Source of the DNA: Paenibacillus sp. 481
Lineage (GTDB): Bacteria; Bacillota; Bacilli; Paenibacillales; Paenibacillaceae
Direction: 5' to 3'
Assembly: GCF_021223605.1 (NCBI RefSeq)
Contig: NZ_CP075175.1
Location: 1,716,001 to 1,780,000 of the forward strand
DNA length: 64,000 bases
The position numbers and the translations under genes are program-made. How positions within the stretch are numbered: the stretch's first letter is position 1; every line of letters starts with the position of its first letter. This document shows, piece after piece, positions 1-9,940 of the stretch. Under the pieces are notes generated by a model that worked only from the letters and a program-made list of their open reading frames with translations, was not told the origin of the DNA and did not search any database.

Positions 1-3000
1 CAGGCGCATCGTTAGCCGACAATACCGCGATAGCCACTGTAACAGGAGTCACGCCACCTTGGGCATCCCTCACTTCCACGACAAAGCTATCTGCCCCATT
101 AAAATTCAGATTTGGCACATACGTATAAGAGCCGCTAGCGCTTAATGTAACCGTACCATTCGCTGGTGTGGATACGAGGAAGTAAGTTAGCTCATCCCCT
201 TCTAAATCAATCGCGGCGATTTGTCCGGTTACAGGTGTGTCTTCCGTTGTCGAGTCGTTAATATTAGTCGCAAGCGGTGGATCATTAACCGGAATAACAG
301 AGACCGTAACAGCTGCAATGGATGTACCACCGTTGCCATCACTTACTTGAACAGTAAACGAATCGGTTCCATTAAAATTCGGGTTCGGCGTATATACAAA
401 AGAACCGTTCCCCCCAATTGAGGCCGTTCCATGTACTGGTGGTGTCCCTAGCACATAAGACAGCACATCATTATCTGGATCAGTTGCACTTACCTGCCCA
501 GATACAGCGGTATCTTCCGGGGTACTTAACAGAAGCTCCCCTACGGCTGGGGGATCATTAACAGGCGTGACGGTAATGGTCACTGTAACAAGTGTTAATC
601 CGTCCATCCCATCTTCTACACGGACAACAAACGTATCTACCCCATTAAAATTCAAGTTCGGCGTGTACGTATAAGAACCGTCTGCCCCGAGTACAACCGT
701 ACCATTTGTCGGATTAGACATGACGGCGTAAGTTAGCGTATCTCCATCTAGATCGGTGGCAACAATTCGCCCACTGGTTGATGTGTCCTCAGGTGTCGTA
801 TCGAAAATAGGCGCAGCTGTTGGCAAATCATTGATAGGAAGCACCGTTATATGCACGTTAAACGTTGTTGTAGCTCCACTGTCATCACTTACACGTACGG
901 TAAACGAATCGTTCCCATTAAAGTTAGGCTCAGGCGCGTACTGATAAGTTCCATCTGAACCGACGACTGCTGTTCCACGCGATGGATTAATGTCTAAGGC
1001 ATAAGTTAGCGCTGATCCCTCTGGATCAAAAGCAGCGAACGTGTCATTTAGCACCGCATCTTCCTGTACAGAAACGTTCAAATCTGTCGCGATTGGCGGG
1101 TCATTGACAGGCCGTACATTTATCGTCACGGTAACCGGTGTCACGCCGCCATTTCCATCATTAACGACGACAACAAAAGAGTCGAGACCATTAAAATTGG
1201 CGTTGGGCGTATACGTGTATGCACCACTAGCATTTACGGTTGCGGTTCCATTGGCAGCTCGCGTTAAAATGGAAAATGTGAGTGGGTCGCCTTCAACGTC
1301 AACCGCCACAATTTGCCCTGATGTCGGTAAGTCTTCTGACGTTTCATCCGAAATGTTACGCGCGATTGGCGGATCGTTGACTGGGGTTACGGTAATAGTC
1401 ACGATCGAGATATCTCGTTGAATCGTCGGTGTCGTATCGATGCGAATAGCAAAAGTATCCACACCATTAAAATTCAAACCAGGCGTATACGTAAAGTTTC
1501 CGTTTATCCCCAAGACAAGCTCACCATGTTGTGGAAGGGACGCAGTGGTGTAGCTAATTGTGGATAAAGGTGGAGGATTCGTCGGAATCGTGCCGCTAAT
1601 CGCATTATCTTCTAAGGTAGTCAAGCTCAAGTTATCCGCAAGTTGTGGATTTTCTGTTGTTAACACGTTAATCGTTAAAGTAGCTGTGCTTGCACTGCCT
1701 TGACCGTCCGTAATTTCGATCCTAATTGCATCTGTCCCCACAAAACCATTGTTAGGTGTGTAAGTCACATTTCCCTGACCGTCCACAATAGCTGTACCAT
1801 TGACAGGCAATGCAGCAATCCGATACGTAAACGTAACATCGTCCACATCAGCGACGTTTAAGTGCACCGTAACCGGATTTTCCTCTAATGTAGTAACGAT
1901 TAGATCCGAGACAATTGGCGGATCGTTGACAGGGGTTACCGTCACCTCAATTGCTCCCCTCCCGACACCACCTTGCTCATCCGTGACACGAATAATAAAT
2001 GAATCTCGACCATTAAAATCACGATTCGGCGTATACGTATACTGCCCCGTCGAATCAATTACAACGGCTCCATTCGTTGGCAATGTGTCAATGACATATT
2101 CAAATTGCGAAGAATCGACATCTACCACTACGACCCGCCCCACATATGGGGTGTCTTCCGGTGTAGTTACATTAGCAAGGTTAACGACAGGCGGATCGTT
2201 AACGGGCAGCACATTTACCGTTACCGTCGCAGTTGCTATGCCCCCATTGCCATCAATCACTTGGACAACAAAGCTGTCTGTTCCATTAAAGTTAGCCGCT
2301 GGCGTATACGTGAAACTGCCATCTACCGCCAACGTAGTGCTCCCATTCACCGACGGTGTGAGCAAGCTGTACGTTAAGGCGTCTCCGTCAATATCAGAGG
2401 CAACTATTTTTCCAGTGACCGCACTATCTTCTTGGGTCGTCACGACCAAATTATCGGCTTGCGGCGAATCGTTGACTGGCGTCACATTTATGGATACGAC
2501 GGCGATAGCAACGCCTCCTTGACCATCGCTTACTTGCACCGTAAACGAGTCTGCTCCATAAAAGTTCGCAAGCGGCGTATACGTGTAACCACCATCAACA
2601 GCAACGACTGCCGTACCATGAAGCGGCGACGTCGCTAACGAAAACACCAGCGTATCTCCGTCGACATCGGCCGCGCTTACACGCCCGCTCACCGCTGTAT
2701 CTTCCGGTGTAGTAATAGCAACATGTTGAGCAACAGGGGGATCGTTGACAGGCACGATCGTAATCGTAACCGTTACAGGCGTTGCACCGCCTTGACCATC
2801 GCTTACCGTGACGACAAATGTATCTGTACCGTAGAAGTTGGCATTGGGAACGTACTCGTAAGCACCACTAACACTCAGCGTCACTGTACCGTGCGCAGGA
2901 GTTGTCGTCAGTGTGTAAGTCAATGCGTCACCATCGATGTCAAAGCCAACAATTTGCCCTTTGCTTGGCGTATCTTCAGAAGTGATATCACTAATATTCG

Positions 3001-4931
3001 CTGCCGTTGGCGGATCGTTGACTGGCGTCACATTTACCGTAATAACGGCAACGGATTCCCCTCCGTTCCGATCATTGGCTTTCACCGAAAAAGAATCTGT
3101 CCCATTAAAACTTCGGTTAGGCGTATACGTATAAACACCGTTGATAAGCAATTCAACGGTACCAAACGTAGCTGGCGTCGCTAATTCGAACGCAATCACA
3201 TCAAAATCCGCATCCGTCGCCGTCACTCGGCCATCGATTGGCGTATTCTCGGCCGTCGTAATCGTAGCCGAGTTGGCAATCGGCGGATCATTGACTGGTA
3301 TGACTTGAATCGTCACACTAACCGATGTCACGCCGCCCTGACCATCGTTCACATCAACAACGAAAATGTCCACACCATTAAAGTCTGGGTTCGGCGTATA
3401 CGTGTAAGCCCCATCTGCCGCTAACGTAACTACACCGTTTGCGGGTGCGAGCGTTAAAGTGTACGTCAGAGCATCACCATCGATATCGACGGCAACAATT
3501 CTCCCTACAGTCGGCCTATCTTCCAGCGTTGCTTCAACGATATCTAGAGCAATTGGTGGGTCGTTAACTGGCGTCACGTTAACCGTAATCGCTGCAAGAG
3601 CCGTACCTCCCTGACCATCGTTAACGAGTACTGAGAACGTATCCGTCCCATTGAAGTTTGCATTTGGCGTATACGTAAAGGAACCGTTGACGGCAAGGCT
3701 TACATTCCCACTTACCGGACGGGAAGCCAGCGTATACGAGAGGGCATCCCCTTCCACATCTGTGGCAACAACTTGCCCGCTTACAGATGTATCTTCAGGT
3801 GTGCTTATCGTAAGGTTACTTGTGAGAGGTGGGTCATTCACCGGCGTCACTTGAACATTGACGGTCAACGGAGTTGCACCACCTTGACCATCGCTTACCG
3901 TGACGGTAAAAACATCCGTGCCGTTGAAGTTAGCATTCGGCACATACGTGTATGTACCGTCAGCCGTTACCGTAGCGGTGCCATGAACCGCGCCAACAGC
4001 GATTGCAAACGTAAGCGACGAACTATCCACATCGGTTGCCGTCAACGTCCCCGAAATAGGCGTATCTTCAGGCGTACTCACCGTTACGGGGTTCGCCACA
4101 GGCGGATCATTCACAGGTGTTACCGTTACGGACACGTTGCTAATAGCGGTGCCGCCTTGACCGTCGCTAACGGTTACAGCGAAAGAATCCGTGCCGTTGA
4201 AGTTAGCAGCCGGCGTATACACAAAAGCTCCACTCGCGCCAACGCTCGCCGCGCCTTGCGTCGGAGGTGTAGTCAGCACATACGTTAGTGTGCTGGAATC
4301 GATGTCCGCTGCTGGAATTTGTCCCGATACAGCCGTATCTTCGGCCGTAGTCACATTCACATTCGACGCGGTGGGCGGATCGTTCACGGGCAACACATTA
4401 ATGGCCACCGTTACGGCTGCGAGCCCCCCTTGGCCATCACTGATTCTAACTGTAAAGCTATCAATTCCGTTAAAATTGGCATTTGGCACATACGTGTAGC
4501 TGCCGTTGGTACCCAAAGTCGCCGTGCCGTTGCTAGGCGTAGTCACAATCGTGTACGTTAAAGCATCGTTATCGGCATCTGAGGCGACGATTGTTCCTGA
4601 CACGGGAGTATCTTCGGGAGTCGAGTCATTAATGTTGTTCGCAGTCGGCGGGTCGTTGACCGGAACAACCGTCAGGCGCACGGTTGCTAGCGCCGTGCCA
4701 CCGCCGCCGTCATTGACTAGAACAGAGAACGTATCTGGCCCGTTGTAGTTGGCAACAGGGGTGTATTGAAAGCTGCCATTTGTTTGCACAATGGCTGACC
4801 CGTGTTCTGGTGATGTTTGTAGCGTAAACGTGAGCGTAGCATTTTCCGGGTCAGAAGCCGAAATTGTGCCACTATACACCGTATCCTCGTTCAATGTGGC
4901 CGTTACATTACTCGCTGTCGGCGGATAGTTG
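1..4931 (-). repeat. About 18 tandem copies of a 273-bp (91-codon) repeat
   Basis: The codons for N-D-P-P recur on the minus strand near 267, 549, 1086, 1370, 1918, 2192, 2738, 3012, 3283, 3556, 3829, 4103, 4376 and 4647. Variants are INDLP near 823, TENPQ near 1645, VNDSP near 2463 and NYPP near 4920. Spacing is 271-285 bp. Copies are diverged in the third and variable positions but keep length, as expected of an old array held by selection rather than a recent expansion. The copy around 1430-1640 is the most diverged. Confidence 0.9.
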
Positions 4932-6337
4932 CCCGCTGCGACAATGTTGATATTGGACACCGTTTCACCATCTAAAGCAGTTCCACCACTCAAGCTGACA
5001 AACTTATAACGAACGTGGGCTTGATTCGTTAATTGTGGCGGACTTGGTCTTGCAATCATCCGAGCTTGATACGTGACCACGATCGTTTGACTGGACGCAA
5101 TTGTCCCTAAGGTGAAGCCTGTTATGGGAGATACACCAGACAGTGGTGCGCCATTAATCGTGACGCTATTAGCAACGAACTGTAGAGGCGACGACAATGC
5201 ATCGGTTAAAAAGGTATCGGTGGCAGACGCCGTGCCACTGTTCACCAAATTAACGGTATACGTTATCGTATCGCCAATAAATGCAGTTCCCACATTGGCC
5301 GATTTCGTTAACGTCAGGTTGGGGGAATTGACGTCCACTTGCAAAGCTAGGCCGTTGATGACGTATACATCCCCACTAGTTGTCCCCCGCAAATATGCAA
5401 TCGTCTGATTATTGACGAGCTTGGCAGACACGTCGATGTTCGTAATGTCCCAGCCTTGCCGTGCGCCAATTCCCATTGAACCGAGCGGACTGTTTAACGT
5501 ACCAAATGTACCTGTCGTATCCAATTGGCCATTGTCGTCATTAATTTGCGAACAGAAAAAGTTTGTCGCCAAGTTGTTAGGCCCCGACATTGCGGATAGC
5601 GTCGCCACAGTCGGTCCAAACAGCATCTGGTCGCCCACAAGCGGAGAATCTCCTTCTTGTGCGCTGACGAGCAGCCTTCCCTTTAATGTGCCGCTTACAG
5701 GTGTCGCAAAGCCGGAGACGCTCGCGACTGTAGTCGAGCTAGGGTTATCCACAAGCTCGTTTCCTACAAATATGGTCATATTGCGCGAGGGCTGAGTAGG
5801 GCTACTATACGCGACTGCTAACGTCCAGCCCGCATGATTCGCGCTGTTGTCTAGGTCGGCCTGAGTGCCTGGGATACGTCCAGCCGTATACGTGCCGGCA
5901 CCAAATGCTCGTACTACGCTGGTCACATTTGCTGACCGCACGTAAAATGCTCGGGTCGTAATATTCGCTGCCGTTGCCGAATCAGGCGTTACTTCCAACG
6001 TGTTGCCTCCAAAAGCCAGCGTGACCGCATTGTTGAGAAACGCTTGCACGTTTTCTCCACTTACGATATAGCTGCCTCCCCAAATAAGCTCGGCATACAG
6101 CACCGTACTTTGCTGCGGCAGTCGCAGCACGGCCGACGAACTATTTAGTTTCCAATCCGCAGTTGTACCTAGCGGATACGTATTGTCACGCAAGGCCGTG
6201 TTCGTCGTAATAAATGTGCCAATCGCGTTTTGATTGCCTGGAACGTTCAGGCTAGCGGCTTTACTTAGTCCAAGCGTATTTCCAGTAAAGGTCACTCCTC
6301 CGTTGACAGTGGTGTTAAACCGAGTGATAAAGGCCAT
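1..6337 (-). CDS. Giant tandem-repeat surface protein (DUF11 plus tandem-95/cadherin-like repeats), partial at left edge
   Basis: The frame is open for at least 2112 codons from an ATG at 6337, preceded by AAGGAG 7 nt upstream, and it leaves the window still open. Residues 1-330 form an all-beta region beginning MAFITRFNTTVNGG, with no hydrophobic signal peptide. A DUF11-like domain follows at about 337-470 (LTLTKSANVGTAFIGD, TYTVNLVNSG). From about residue 472 there are roughly 18 tandem repeats of about 91 residues, each ending in PVNDPP and carrying EDT-VSG-I, D-DGD-LTY, GSYTYTPNANFNGTDSF and SDGQGG. This matches the 'tandem-95 repeat'/cadherin-like Ig-fold families of large adhesins. Acidic DxD and DPD positions suggest Ca2+ binding (inference). 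The anchor or export signal must lie in the unseen C-terminus. The surface location is inferred from the family. It appears monocistronic and is separated from 6498 by a terminator. Confidence 0.9.
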   Translation of the reverse strand, partial: MAFITRFNTTVNGGVTFTGNTLGLSKAASLNVPGNQNAIGTFITTNTALRDNTYPLGTTADWKLNSSSAVLRLPQQSTVLYAELIWGGSYIVSGENVQAFLNNAVTLAFGGNTLEVTPDSATAANITTRAFYVRSANVTSVVRAFGAGTYTAGRIPGTQADLDNSANHAGWTLAVAYSSPTQPSRNMTIFVGNELVDNPSSTTVASVSGFATPVSGTLKGRLLVSAQEGDSPLVGDQMLFGPTVATLSAMSGPNNLATNFFCSQINDDNGQLDTTGTFGTLNSPLGSMGIGARQGWDITNIDVSAKLVNNQTIAYLRGTTSGDVYVINGLALQVDVNSPNLTLTKSANVGTAFIGDTITYTVNLVNSGTASATDTFLTDALSSPLQFVANSVTINGAPLSGVSPITGFTLGTIASSQTIVVTYQARMIARPSPPQLTNQAHVRYKFVSLSGGTALDGETVSNINIVAAGNYPPTASNVTATLNEDTVYSGTISASDPENATLTFTLQTSPEHGSAIVQTNGSFQYTPVANYNGPDTFSVLVNDGGGGTALATVRLTVVPVNDPPTANNINDSTPEDTPVSGTIVASDADNDALTYTIVTTPSNGTATLGTNGSYTYVPNANFNGIDSFTVRISDGQGGLAAVTVAINVLPVNDPPTASNVNVTTAEDTAVSGQIPAADIDSSTLTYVLTTPPTQGAASVGASGAFVYTPAANFNGTDSFAVTVSDGQGGTAISNVSVTVTPVNDPPVANPVTVSTPEDTPISGTLTATDVDSSSLTFAIAVGAVHGTATVTADGTYTYVPNANFNGTDVFTVTVSDGQGGATPLTVNVQVTPVNDPPLTSNLTISTPEDTSVSGQVVATDVEGDALSYTLASRPVSGNVSLAVNGSFTYTPNANFNGTDTFSVLVNDGQGGTALAAITVNVTPVNDPPIALDIVEATLEDRPTVGRIVAVDIDGDALTYTLTLAPANGVVTLAADGAYTYTPNPDFNGVDIFVVDVNDGQGGVTSVSVTIQVIPVNDPPIANSATITTAENTPIDGRVTATDADFDVIAFELATPATFGTVELLINGVYTYTPNRSFNGTDSFSVKANDRNGGESVAVITVNVTPVNDPPTAANISDITSEDTPSKGQIVGFDIDGDALTYTLTTTPAHGTVTLSVSGAYEYVPNANFYGTDTFVVTVSDGQGGATPVTVTITIVPVNDPPVAQHVAITTPEDTAVSGRVSAADVDGDTLVFSLATSPLHGTAVVAVDGGYTYTPLANFYGADSFTVQVSDGQGGVAIAVVSINVTPVNDSPQADNLVVTTQEDSAVTGKIVASDIDGDALTYSLLTPSVNGSTTLAVDGSFTYTPAANFNGTDSFVVQVIDGNGGIATATVTVNVLPVNDPPVVNLANVTTPEDTPYVGRVVVVDVDSSQFEYVIDTLPTNGAVVIDSTGQYTYTPNRDFNGRDSFIIRVTDEQGGVGRGAIEVTVTPVNDPPIVSDLIVTTLEENPVTVHLNVADVDDVTFTYRIAALPVNGTAIVDGQGNVTYTPNNGFVGTDAIRIEITDGQGSASTATLTINVLTTENPQLADNLSLTTLEDNAISGTIPTNPPPLSTISYTTASLPQHGELVLGINGNFTYTPGLNFNGVDTFAIRIDTTPTIQRDISIVTITVTPVNDPPIARNISDETSEDLPTSGQIVAVDVEGDPLTFSILTRAANGTATVNASGAYTYTPNANFNGLDSFVVVVNDGNGGVTPVTVTINVRPVNDPPIATDLNVSVQEDAVLNDTFAAFDPEGSALTYALDINPSRGTAVVGSDGTYQYAPEPNFNGNDSFTVRVSDDSGATTTFNVHITVLPINDLPTAAPIFDTTPEDTSTSGRIVATDLDGDTLTYAVMSNPTNGTVVLGADGSYTYTPNLNFNGVDTFVVRVEDGMDGLTLVTVTITVTPVNDPPAVGELLLSTPEDTAVSGQVSATDPDNDVLSYVLGTPPVHGTASIGGNGSFVYTPNPNFNGTDSFTVQVSDGNGGTSIAAVTVSVIPVNDPPLATNINDSTTEDTPVTGQIAAIDLEGDELTYFLVSTPANGTVTLSASGSYTYVPNLNFNGADSFVVEVRDAQGGVTPVTVAIAVLSANDAP

Positions 6338-6440
6338 TTCCTCGCTCCTTAACATGTTTTTTCTACCCTATGCCTAGAAGGACTCACTTTTACCTTGTAC
6401 AACAAAACTTTAGACTTTTTATCATGCTGCTCACGTCAAC

Positions 6441-6476
6441 AAAAAAAGCTCCCACGAGTAAACTCGCGAGAGCTTT
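6441..6476 (-). terminator. Rho-independent terminator after the first esterase-like gene
   Basis: On the minus strand AAAGCTC and GAGCTTT form a stem with an inner CGAGT/ACTCG stem, followed by a run of seven T (6441-6447). It sits 22 bp after the stop at 6498. Confidence 0.85.
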
Positions 6477-6497
6477 AAGCCTGCAATGATCCAACAC

Positions 6498-7961
6498 TTA
6501 TTTAATGTAGGTTGGCGCATTCGTATGATCAATATATAAAATACCGTCGTACTGCTCCTTCGGTACGCTAATTACAGGCATCGTTCCATCTACATATGAA
6601 AACATCGGCTGATTGATCCACGTATTTTCAGGAACTAACGTCTGTGATTTCAAATCGATAAACGAGTAGGGATGGCCTGCTCCTTTCATCACTTCTTCAA
6701 TGGAGTGTGGCATAGGCGGCAGCACGTCGATCAACTCTTTTGCTGTGTCTGCATTTTTACCGCCACCCATAAACAACCCTATCACATAACCGAGATCCTT
6801 AAACTTGGTCTGCTGCATGAGCTCTCCCATATAACGCATCGGCATGCGTGCAGCTCTTTCCTTAGAAAAAGCTTTGCTAATATGGCCATTGTGCGCCCAC
6901 ACTATGATTTTCTCGTTCGGGTACACATGGGTAGCGAGCCAAACTAAGTTGTCCGCCATCATACGATCGCGATATTCCGTTGACTTAACGATGCTCATAA
7001 AGTCGTATGATTTTCCTTCATACACCGCATTAGTCTGAGCCCCAAGCTCCAAATACCCGTTCACAACCTGCAAACGATTATCGAGTGCACGCTCTGTCAG
7101 CTTCACAATGTGTGGATTGTCCGGATATTGCTTGCGCAGCGCTTCCGCTCTTTCAGGAACCATTTGTTTGATTTGCTTATACAGCGCCGTCAACCGCGGC
7201 TTCGCTTTGCGATAGCCTTCAAGATCGGAGCTATAATTCCATTCTTCCAGTTCCAGCTCCGCATCGTTAAAGCTTTTTTCCAGCTTATCATTTCCGATCC
7301 ATGCACTATTAAAAATAGTTCCTGTCGGCTGCATATCAAAGCCCGCTAATTGCAGCGGTGTATTGGATTTCTGCGTTTCCTTGATGTAATCGAACAGCGG
7401 TAGCGTCTCTTGCGACCACCAAATGCTAAAGATCGAATCTTTCATCGTCTTCACCGACGGTGCAGATTTTGCGTTGCCGTATGCAGAGGCAGCTTTCCCG
7501 AGACTTGTTTCAAAGGCAACAACGTTAAAGCCCATTTCCTGATGCAAAAATTGAATGAGCCGCGTCTTGGCCGAATTGAATTCAGCCGCACCGTGCGAGC
7601 TTTCTCCCAAGTACACAATCCGTTTGTCCTTAAGAAGAGGCTTTAGCATTTCGAGATCTTTGAAGCGATTGGCATCCATTTTGCCACCGTCTGTGACCGT
7701 TTCCGGCTTTATCGAATCAAGTGCGTGCGCATTTTTGCGTGTCCATTCATTCCATTGCTGCCTCGTCTCTGTGGACGTGCGCGCTTGCTTTGGAACGTTC
7801 GTGGCAGCTGTTTGTTGAGCCTGTTCAGCTGTGTTCGTGACTGTAATTCCCGCTTGTCCATACGCTGTCGCACCGAATGAAAGCAACATACTTAAAGCCA
7901 TGGTCGAAGCAAGCACCATGTTCAAGCTTTTTCTTTTTCGTACCGATGAATGTGCGTTCAC
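6498..7961 (-). CDS. Secreted erythromycin esterase family protein (paralog 1)
   Basis: A 487-residue protein starting at GTG 7961 after AAGGGGAGAG. The N-terminus has Arg/Lys residues, then a hydrophobic core (VLASTMALSMLLSFG) and an ATAYGQA cleavage-like site, so it is predicted to be exported. The mature part shows the hallmarks of the EreA/EreB-like superfamily (PF05139): YLGESSHGAAEF with the presumed catalytic His123 and neighbouring Glu127, VVAFE at about 147-151, and WAHNGHISK at about 355. True Ere enzymes open the macrolactone ring. Most chromosomal members, especially exported ones, have unknown substrates, so macrolide resistance should not be assumed. The protein is closely related to the adjacent gene upstream (same signal-peptide style, same motifs) and lies 50 bp behind it, so the two probably share a transcript that ends at 6441-6476. 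Confidence 0.88.
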   Translation of the reverse strand: MNAHSSVRKRKSLNMVLASTMALSMLLSFGATAYGQAGITVTNTAEQAQQTAATNVPKQARTSTETRQQWNEWTRKNAHALDSIKPETVTDGGKMDANRFKDLEMLKPLLKDKRIVYLGESSHGAAEFNSAKTRLIQFLHQEMGFNVVAFETSLGKAASAYGNAKSAPSVKTMKDSIFSIWWSQETLPLFDYIKETQKSNTPLQLAGFDMQPTGTIFNSAWIGNDKLEKSFNDAELELEEWNYSSDLEGYRKAKPRLTALYKQIKQMVPERAEALRKQYPDNPHIVKLTERALDNRLQVVNGYLELGAQTNAVYEGKSYDFMSIVKSTEYRDRMMADNLVWLATHVYPNEKIIVWAHNGHISKAFSKERAARMPMRYMGELMQQTKFKDLGYVIGLFMGGGKNADTAKELIDVLPPMPHSIEEVMKGAGHPYSFIDLKSQTLVPENTWINQPMFSYVDGTMPVISVPKEQYDGILYIDHTNAPTYIK

Positions 7962-8011
7962 TTGTCATCTCTCCCCTTGATGATTGACCTCAGATTGTCG
8001 AGCGCCGAGCA

Positions 8012-9526
8012 TTATTGTTCAAGAAATTTAGGTGCCTTAACTTGGTCAATAAACAAGATACCGTCAAATTGCTCTCGCGGCACGAATGTTTCACTGTACA
8101 TACCAAAATAGTAAGCGGTACGCTCTTCCGTCATCCACGAGTTCCCTTTATTAATCGGGTGGTAACGTAAATCGACAAACGAATATGGCCGTCCTGTTTC
8201 TTTCATAATGGATTCAATCGAGTTTGGCGCAGGAGCTGGTACCGATAACTTTTTGCCTACATTATCAGCATGCTGACCTCCACCCATATATAAGCCAATG
8301 GAGTAGCTGTAGTCTTTAAAAGCTGTATCCTGCATCAGCTCGCCCATCATTTTCCCCGGGAAAGCAGGTACTTTCATGTTGGAATTGGCCTTATTGATGT
8401 GGGTGTTATGTCCCCACACTACAATGCGCTCTGTCGGATATATTTCTGTAGCCAGCCAGTACAAATTGTCAGCCATTGCTTTGTCACGCCACTCGAACAT
8501 TTTGAGAGTCGATTCATATACTCCAGCCTTCTGATCTTTTTTAGACGCAATCGCAAGTGGGATATACTCCTCGATAAACTTTTTCCGATCCTCAACCGCT
8601 CGCTTCATCAGCTTCACAATGTGTGGATTGTCTGGATACTGTGCTTGAAGCTGCTGCGCGCGTTCGTCCATTTTCTTGTTAATTTGATCGTACAGCTTCA
8701 ACAATTCAGGCTTAGCCTGATCATACTTGGTCGTTTCTTCCTCGCTCATGAGTGTCCAATATTGGCTTTCAGCTTCAATGAAGCGCTTAACAAGCGCCTC
8801 GTCGCCCATCCACTCGCCTGTCGTAAACGCCCCTGCTGGATTAATATCAAACCCTGCGAATGTAAGCTTATTTTTCAACTGCTGCGTATCTTTTGCATAT
8901 TCGAACAATGGCAGCGTCTCTTCTGACCACCACTGTGGATAAATGGCACCTGTCATCAGGTCTTTCGCTGTATTTTTGCTCATATTGCCGGATTGTGCCG
9001 CTGCTCTGCCTAAATGGGATTCAAAAGCAACGACATTGTAGCCCATCTCTTTATGTAAAAATTGAATCAGCCGCGTTTTGGCCGAGTTAAATTCTGCCGC
9101 ACCATGCGTGCTTTCCCCTAAGTAAACGATGCGTTTATGGAGCAGCAGTGGCTTCAGCATGTCCAAATCTTTAAAGCTGTCATCTGCAATGATGCCATCT
9201 TTGGATGTTGCGGGCTCAATGGAATCCAGTGAATAGGCGTTGGTGCGAATCCAATTGTCCCAATGCGTTCTAAACTCTCTCGATGTCGTTGCCGTAGCTT
9301 CCGGCCGTGCCTGCACATTTTCTGCTTGTACAGTTTCTGTCTTTACGGCCTCTGTCTGTACAGCTTCTGCGGTCTTGCTCTGTGTTGGTGTTAGTGTCGG
9401 TGCCTGTGTCGAAGCTCCCTGCCCGTAGCTAGTGGAACTGAACGAAAGCAGTGTGCCCAGTGCCATCACCGATGCGAGCATAACTTGTAAGCTGCGACGT
9501 TTCCATGATGCGAAGTAAGAATCCAA
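8012..9526 (-). CDS. Secreted erythromycin esterase family protein (paralog 2)
   Basis: A paralog of the downstream gene: YLGESTHGAAEF, VVAFE and WGHNTHINK are all present, after a signal peptide (VMLASVMALGTLLSF, then STSYGQG) and a Thr/Glu/Val-rich repetitive linker (TEAVKTETVQAENVQA). The frame is open back to a TTG at 9544, but that codon overlaps the Shine-Dalgarno (TTGAGGAGAG). I therefore place the start at TTG 9526, 8 nt after GGAGAG, giving 504 residues. The sister gene has the same layout (GGAGAGATGACAA then GTG), which supports this choice. In both leaders an out-of-frame ATG sits immediately after GGAGAG. It is first in a probable two-gene operon, and substrate specificity is unknown. 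Confidence 0.87.
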   Translation of the reverse strand: MDSYFASWKRRSLQVMLASVMALGTLLSFSSTSYGQGASTQAPTLTPTQSKTAEAVQTEAVKTETVQAENVQARPEATATTSREFRTHWDNWIRTNAYSLDSIEPATSKDGIIADDSFKDLDMLKPLLLHKRIVYLGESTHGAAEFNSAKTRLIQFLHKEMGYNVVAFESHLGRAAAQSGNMSKNTAKDLMTGAIYPQWWSEETLPLFEYAKDTQQLKNKLTFAGFDINPAGAFTTGEWMGDEALVKRFIEAESQYWTLMSEEETTKYDQAKPELLKLYDQINKKMDERAQQLQAQYPDNPHIVKLMKRAVEDRKKFIEEYIPLAIASKKDQKAGVYESTLKMFEWRDKAMADNLYWLATEIYPTERIVVWGHNTHINKANSNMKVPAFPGKMMGELMQDTAFKDYSYSIGLYMGGGQHADNVGKKLSVPAPAPNSIESIMKETGRPYSFVDLRYHPINKGNSWMTEERTAYYFGMYSETFVPREQFDGILFIDQVKAPKFLEQ

Positions 9527-9544
9527 TTTGCCATCTCTCCTCAA

Positions 9545-9673
9545 ATGGTGAATTGCACCAAATTATGTTCCATTAATTTCATACGAAATGTAATCATCTT
9601 TGTTACTTGAAATAATTCACACCATTAACATTTTTAAAAAATTACCCAGCGTACAAAAAGGGGCATTCGATGT
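9545..9673. other. Upstream region of the esterase-like operon, no gene seen
   Basis: An AT-rich stretch that must contain the promoter of the minus-strand esterase pair. No ORF with a credible ribosome site was found and I could not fix a -35/-10 pair with confidence. Confidence 0.4.
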
Positions 9674-9855
9674 TAACGTTCGCCACAGGCGTTATTTCGA
9701 CGGATAAGATACCAATTGGAGTCTAACGGTTCTGGCAGCGCTTATTTGCAAAAAAACGAGTGAATTTCGGACCTGAGCATTAAATAAGCTCTCTAACAAC
9801 CGTTAGAATTCGAAAACGTGTAGATTTGGCCAAATAACGCCTTTGGTAACCGTTA
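9674..9855. repeat. Symmetric array of four 24-bp units (two direct, two inverted)
   Basis: Units lie at 9674-9697 and 9724-9747 on the plus strand and at 9782-9805 and 9832-9855 on the minus strand. All are 24 bp, begin TAACG and end TATTT, with AG-n-GC before the end. Centre-to-centre spacing is exactly 50 bp within each pair. The outer units share AGGCGTTATTT and the inner units share GCTTATTT after AGCGC/AGAGC. The whole is a nested inverted repeat in a gene-free region. No coding potential is seen. It resembles a dispersed intergenic element, but I cannot name its family. Confidence 0.85.
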
Positions 9856-9940
9856 CAGGATGCCATCCACGGATCAGCGCACAAGCAGCGGTATAATGAA
9901 CGGCACGACCATGCTAAAACAATCTCATGCTTGCCATACC

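Noticed and set aside
221..5795. Many plus-strand open frames of 60-240 codons across the first 6 kb
   Set aside because: They are antisense shadows of the repetitive minus-strand gene. Their Ser/Thr/Val-rich text repeats with the 273-bp period, and none has its own ribosome site.
6498..9526. Calling the two esterase-like genes macrolide resistance genes (ere)
   Set aside because: The superfamily motifs are present, but both are exported paralogs and substrate cannot be inferred; a resistance label would overclaim.
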